NCBI RefSeq assembly: GCF_030929615.1 | Contig: NZ_JAVFVU010000029.1 | Location: forward strand, 80,773 to 144,772 | Direction of reading: 5' to 3' | DNA length: 64,000 nucleotides | Source: Dyadobacter sp. LHD-138 | Lineage (GTDB): Bacteria; Bacteroidota; Bacteroidia; Cytophagales; Spirosomataceae | Shown here: piece after piece, positions 61,134 to 64,000 of the stretch | How positions within the stretch are numbered: position 1 is the stretch's first letter | How the letters are laid out: each line of letters starts with the position of its first letter | Made by a program: the position numbers and the translations under genes | The notes under the pieces: generated by a model | Told to the model about the DNA's origin: nothing | Databases searched by the model: none | Seen by the model: the letters and a program-made list of their open reading frames with translations, nothing else

Positions 61134-62228
61134 ATGTATACGCCTTTACGACTCTTTATAACCACTGCCCTTGTTGCGGCAACTTGCTTTTTTACCCTTC
61201 CGGCTTCGGCCCAGGAATCAGGTCATGATGACCATAATAAGGTTGCTGAAAGTGTTAATAAAGCCGAGCACGAAATTGAACATAATCTGGAAAAGTCAGA
61301 GGAAAAGTTCAATATCGGCCAAATGATCATGCACCACATTGCAGATTCTCATGAATGGGAATTCTCTCACGGTGTGGCGATCCCCCTACCTGTCATTTTA
61401 TACTCGGCAGATCGTGGTATAGAAGTTTTCTCTTCGAGCAATTTCCACAATGATCACCATGAGTACAATGGTTATCATCTGGTTCACGGAGATTCCGAGA
61501 AAATTGTTCCGGTTGATGAAGCCCGTGTAATTTACGATTTCTCGATTACGAAAAACGTAGCTTCCATGATGCTTAGCGCCATAATCCTGGTTCTTATCTT
61601 TACCAGCATTGGTAAGGCTTATCAGAACAACAAAGGAAAAGCGCCAAAAGGATTTCAGTCTGCCATGGAAATCGTTATTCTGTTCATTCGTGACGACGTT
61701 GTTAAACCTAACGTAGGTCCTAACTATGAGAAGTATCTTCCTTATTTGCTGACATTGTTTTTCTTTATCCTTGTCAATAACATTTTAGGTCTTCTGCCGG
61801 GTGCGGCTAACGTGACAGGTAACATTGCGGTTACGATGACACTTGCGGTGATCACGTTTATAATTGTCCACATCAATGCCAACAAACACTATTACCTTCA
61901 CCTTGTGAAGCCAACCGGTGTACCTGCCCCCCTATTGCTCATCATGATCCCGGTTGAGATCGTGGGTGTGTTCATGAAGCCGTTCTCCTTAATGGTTCGA
62001 CTTTTTGCAAACATGACGGCGGGTCACATCATCCTGTTAAGTTTATTCGGATTGATCTTTATATTCCAGAGCATGTTCATCGCTCCTGTGATATCACTAT
62101 TTGCCTTGTTCCTTAACTTCATCGAGATCATGGTGGCGTTTATCCAGGCTTTTATCTTTACCCTTTTATCGTCCATGTACATCGGCAGCGCGATTGAAGA
62201 CAATCACCACGCTGATCACGGACACTGA
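61134..62228 (+). CDS. atpB: F1Fo ATP synthase subunit a
   Basis: A 364-residue subunit a of the Fo proton channel, unusually long because of an N-terminal extension: a signal-like hydrophobic stretch (residues 8-28, ending PASAQ) and a histidine/glutamate-rich region (GHDDHNKVAESVNKAEHEIE). The conserved channel part has the essential arginine in PFSLMVRLFANMTAGHIILL, and the last helices contain FIEIMVAFIQAFIFTLLSSMYI. The C-terminus ends in histidines (DNHHADHGH). Such N-terminal extensions are typical of Bacteroidota. It is followed 49 bp later by atpE. Confidence 0.95.
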   Translation: MYTPLRLFITTALVAATCFFTLPASAQESGHDDHNKVAESVNKAEHEIEHNLEKSEEKFNIGQMIMHHIADSHEWEFSHGVAIPLPVILYSADRGIEVFSSSNFHNDHHEYNGYHLVHGDSEKIVPVDEARVIYDFSITKNVASMMLSAIILVLIFTSIGKAYQNNKGKAPKGFQSAMEIVILFIRDDVVKPNVGPNYEKYLPYLLTLFFFILVNNILGLLPGAANVTGNIAVTMTLAVITFIIVHINANKHYYLHLVKPTGVPAPLLLIMIPVEIVGVFMKPFSLMVRLFANMTAGHIILLSLFGLIFIFQSMFIAPVISLFALFLNFIEIMVAFIQAFIFTLLSSMYIGSAIEDNHHADHGH

Positions 62229-62277
62229 TTTTTTTAATCTCTTTTTTTATTAATTATATTTTAAAACAAACACAATT

Positions 62278-62541
62278 ATGTTGCTTCAAATTTTGCTTCA
62301 GGCTACAGAACAAGGTGGTGCAGGTCTAGCTGTTTTCGGTGCTGCTATCGGTGCTGGTCTTGCTGCTATCGGTGCTGGTCTTGGTATCGGTAAAATTGGT
62401 GGTTCTGCAATGGAAGGTATCGCTCGTCAGCCAGAAGCTGCTGGTGCTATCCAAACTGCAATGCTTATCATTGCTGCTCTTATCGAAGCGGTAGCGTTGT
62501 TCGCAGCGGTTATCTGTCTGCTTATCTCGTTCAAGCTTTAG
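62278..62541 (+). CDS. atpE: F1Fo ATP synthase subunit c
   Basis: An 87-residue proteolipid with two transmembrane helices. The loop is GGSAMEGIARQPEAAG, and the ion-binding glutamate is Glu70 in AALIEAVALF. Residues after it (Ala71, Val72) lack the Ser/Thr that marks sodium-binding c-rings, so a proton-coupled ring is inferred. It is followed by a 187-bp gap containing a stem-loop, which may raise or separate c-subunit expression from the downstream genes. Confidence 0.94.
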   Translation: MLLQILLQATEQGGAGLAVFGAAIGAGLAAIGAGLGIGKIGGSAMEGIARQPEAAGAIQTAMLIIAALIEAVALFAAVICLLISFKL

Positions 62542-62613
62542 TAACGAATTTGAGATTTCGGTCTCATGCTTTATCTCTTTCGCATTAGGCTTGGAGACTG
62601 GCAAAAAAACTTA

Positions 62614-62638
62614 CCGTGGAAGCATTAGGCTTCCACGG
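62614..62638 (+). terminator. stem-loop between atpE and atpF
   Basis: CCGTGGAAGC (62614-62623) pairs perfectly with GCTTCCACGG (62629-62638), with a 5-base loop, then ATTTTAATAAAA. An 11-base direct repeat, GCATTAGGCTT, occurs at 62582-62592 and again at 62622-62632. It may be a partial terminator or an mRNA-processing site inside the operon. Confidence 0.6.
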
Positions 62639-62728
62639 ATTTTAATAAAAGAGAGTCTCTGGAAGTATCAGTTATCAAAACTTACACTTCGCATTTAAAG
62701 ATTTTACAACTCAAAAACATTAAATATT

Positions 62729-63223
62729 ATGTCATTGCTTACTCCTAACCCAGGTCTTATTTTCTGGATGCTGGTGGTATTTTTAATGGTTGTTTTCATT
62801 CTGGCCAAATTTGCATGGAAACCGATCATTAAAGGCTTAAAGGATCGTGAAAACGAAATTCAGGGTGCTCTTGATCTTGCTGAAAGAACTAAGGCTGAAA
62901 TGATCAAATTGAAGTCTGATAACGAAAAGCTGATTGCAGAAGCGAACGCCGTACGTGACCGTATCCTTCGTGATGCAAAAGAAGCTTCTGACCGTATGAT
63001 CGCTGAGTCGAAAGACAGAGCGGCTGTTGAAGGCCAGAAAATGATTGACAGTGCGCGTGACACAATCCGTAACGAGCAACATGCTGCAATCGCTAAAATG
63101 CGTAAAGAAGTAGCTACTTTATCTCTTGAAATCGCTGAGCAGGTATTGCACCGCGAATTGAAAGACAAAGAGTCTCAGGAAAAACTGATTGCCGATCTTG
63201 CTTCTTCAGCACGCATGAACTAA
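62729..63223 (+). CDS. atpF: F1Fo ATP synthase subunit b
   Basis: A 164-residue subunit b. One transmembrane helix (about 9-26, LIFWMLVVFLMVVFILAKFAW) is followed by a long charged coiled coil (KGLKDRENEIQGALDLAERT, ALDLAERTKAEMIKLKSDNE) that forms the outer stalk linking Fo to F1. The C-terminal part (VATLSLEIAEQVLHRELKDK) binds subunit delta. It is 51 bp before atpH. Confidence 0.94.
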   Translation: MSLLTPNPGLIFWMLVVFLMVVFILAKFAWKPIIKGLKDRENEIQGALDLAERTKAEMIKLKSDNEKLIAEANAVRDRILRDAKEASDRMIAESKDRAAVEGQKMIDSARDTIRNEQHAAIAKMRKEVATLSLEIAEQVLHRELKDKESQEKLIADLASSARMN

Positions 63224-63274
63224 GGTTCAGCGACGCTGTGATGTTCTTTCATTCAAAAAATTAATTGATTCCCT

Positions 63275-63811
63275 ATGTCAGTAGGTATAGTTGCCGCCAG
63301 ATACGCTAAATCTCTTATCGAACTGGCTAAAGAAAAAAATGTTGTTGAAGCCGTATACGAGGACATGAAACTGTTCAAGGATACAGCAGAAAAAAATCGC
63401 GGCCTGATGCTGGCACTGAAAAGTCCGGTAGTACGTCACGAGAAGAAACTGGCTATTCTGAAAGCGATTTTCCAGGATAAAGTAAATGCGGTTTCTTATT
63501 CCATTTTTGAGATCATTACAAGAAAAAACCGGGAATCAATCCTTGATGCGATTGCCGACGAATTTATAAAAGCTTATAATGAATACCGGGGTATTCAAAA
63601 AGCAACTGTAATCACTTCGACTCCATTAACTGAGGAGCTTCGCAAGCAGTTCAACACGATCGTTGCAACGGCTACGGGTAAGACAGTTGAACTGGAAGAG
63701 AAAGTAAATCCTAGCTTAATCGGCGGCTATCTGCTTCGTGTAAACGACCGCCAGATCGATGCGTCTCTTCGCAATCGTCTGAATGAGCTAAAATTACAGC
63801 TTGCCAACTAA
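63275..63811 (+). CDS. atpH: F1Fo ATP synthase subunit delta
   Basis: A 178-residue delta (OSCP-like) subunit. ARYAKSLIELAKEKNVVEAV opens the N-terminal helical domain; FEIITRKNRESILDAIADEF and NEYRGIQKATVITSTPLT link to the C-terminal domain, which ends VNPSLIGGYLLRVNDRQIDA, a strong family block. It sits at the top of F1 and holds the outer stalk. A terminator-like hairpin lies 26 bp after the stop. Confidence 0.94.
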   Translation: MSVGIVAARYAKSLIELAKEKNVVEAVYEDMKLFKDTAEKNRGLMLALKSPVVRHEKKLAILKAIFQDKVNAVSYSIFEIITRKNRESILDAIADEFIKAYNEYRGIQKATVITSTPLTEELRKQFNTIVATATGKTVELEEKVNPSLIGGYLLRVNDRQIDASLRNRLNELKLQLAN

Positions 63812-63836
63812 GATTTTTTTTATCTGCATAATGTGG

Positions 63837-63873
63837 AAAGACCCGGCTGCTATGCGGCCGGGTCTTCTTTTTT
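63837..63873 (+). terminator. Rho-independent terminator after atpH
   Basis: A 10-bp GC-rich stem (63838-63847 with 63857-63866, AAGACCCGGC with GCCGGGTCTT) and a 9-base loop are followed by CTTTTTT. It suggests the Fo-stalk genes end here, or that transcription is reduced before any downstream F1 genes. Confidence 0.85.
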
Positions 63874-64000
63874 GTCTTGCATAGGCCTTCCTTGAAAATT
63901 CTCCAATCGATCTCCTTGGCTCATATTTCCAGGATTGGATTGGGGAGTTTTAATTTACGATTGGGTGCGGCGTATCGGGAAAGTACAATTGTGTCGACTT
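63874..64000. other. end of window, no gene seen
   Basis: These 127 bases after the atpH terminator contain no ATG-led frame that resembles a gene and no promoter I can support. atpA, expected here in many operons, is not within the window. Confidence 0.6.

Noticed and set aside
62326..62604. 92-residue threonine/serine-rich frame antisense to atpE
   Set aside because: It arises from the glycine/alanine-rich atpE sequence read backwards; atpE is certain.

Overview
The window looks like the chromosome of a Bacteroidota bacterium of the Cytophagales/Spirosomaceae type; a Dyadobacter-like host is my best guess, inferred from gene content and not from a database match. Supporting signs are the type IX secretion regulator PorX and a PorW/SprE-like lipoprotein, an Oar-type TonB-dependent receptor, many short-signal lipoproteins, weak Shine-Dalgarno sites, and promoters of the Bacteroidota kind (TAnnTTTG near -7, TTTG near -33). 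Almost all of it is chromosomal housekeeping and metabolism. I see no prophage, insertion sequence, CRISPR array, rRNA or tRNA.

Layout. 1-4.8 kb: pirin, a Tat-exported Dabb protein, DUF1697, an outer-membrane barrel, an RhlE-type DEAD-box helicase and a rhodanese. 4.8-8.7 kb: an Oar-like TonB-dependent receptor followed by the decayed tail of a second copy. 9-14 kb: a hydrolase, two related lipoproteins, an RsmI-like methyltransferase and three tandem paralogous lipoproteins. 14-21.4 kb: a metallo-hydrolase, phosphatidylserine synthase, FabH, a CoA-binding protein, a free-standing NUMOD4/HNH-like gene, an IscA-like protein and MutS2. 21.5-30.2 kb: a sugar locus with an MFS transporter, two Gfo/Idh/MocA oxidoreductases, a sugar isomerase/epimerase and a 1132-residue ThuA/glucose-dehydrogenase/PKD/cytochrome c fusion. 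30.3-33.3 kb: a four-gene minus-strand operon with a LysM protein. 33.3-42 kb: KdsB, PorX, FtsE, transaldolase, the SRP RNA gene (ffs), a TPR lipoprotein, TMEM220-like protein, BirA, RsfS and FtsH.

42-50 kb: aldose 1-epimerase, then a compact minus-strand operon coding for a PqqD-like protein, a lasso-type B2 protease, an HprK-like kinase and a nucleotidyltransferase. This set resembles lasso-peptide maturation machinery but has neither a cyclase nor room for a precursor, and it has its own consensus promoter. It is the best candidate here for an undescribed system. Next come a probable lysine-catabolic pair (alpha-aminoadipate semialdehyde dehydrogenase and a saccharopine-dehydrogenase-like enzyme), a flavoprotein, and a nested palindromic repeat element at 50.1-50.26 kb.

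50-64 kb: UvrC, glycerate kinase, two tandem class A penicillin-binding proteins, the PorW/SprE-like lipoprotein, and the F1Fo ATP synthase genes (two small AtpI-like membrane proteins, atpB, atpE, atpF, atpH). A hairpin lies between atpE and atpF, and a terminator-like hairpin follows atpH. Several gene junctions carry unusually long, near-perfect inverted repeats that probably act as bidirectional terminators.
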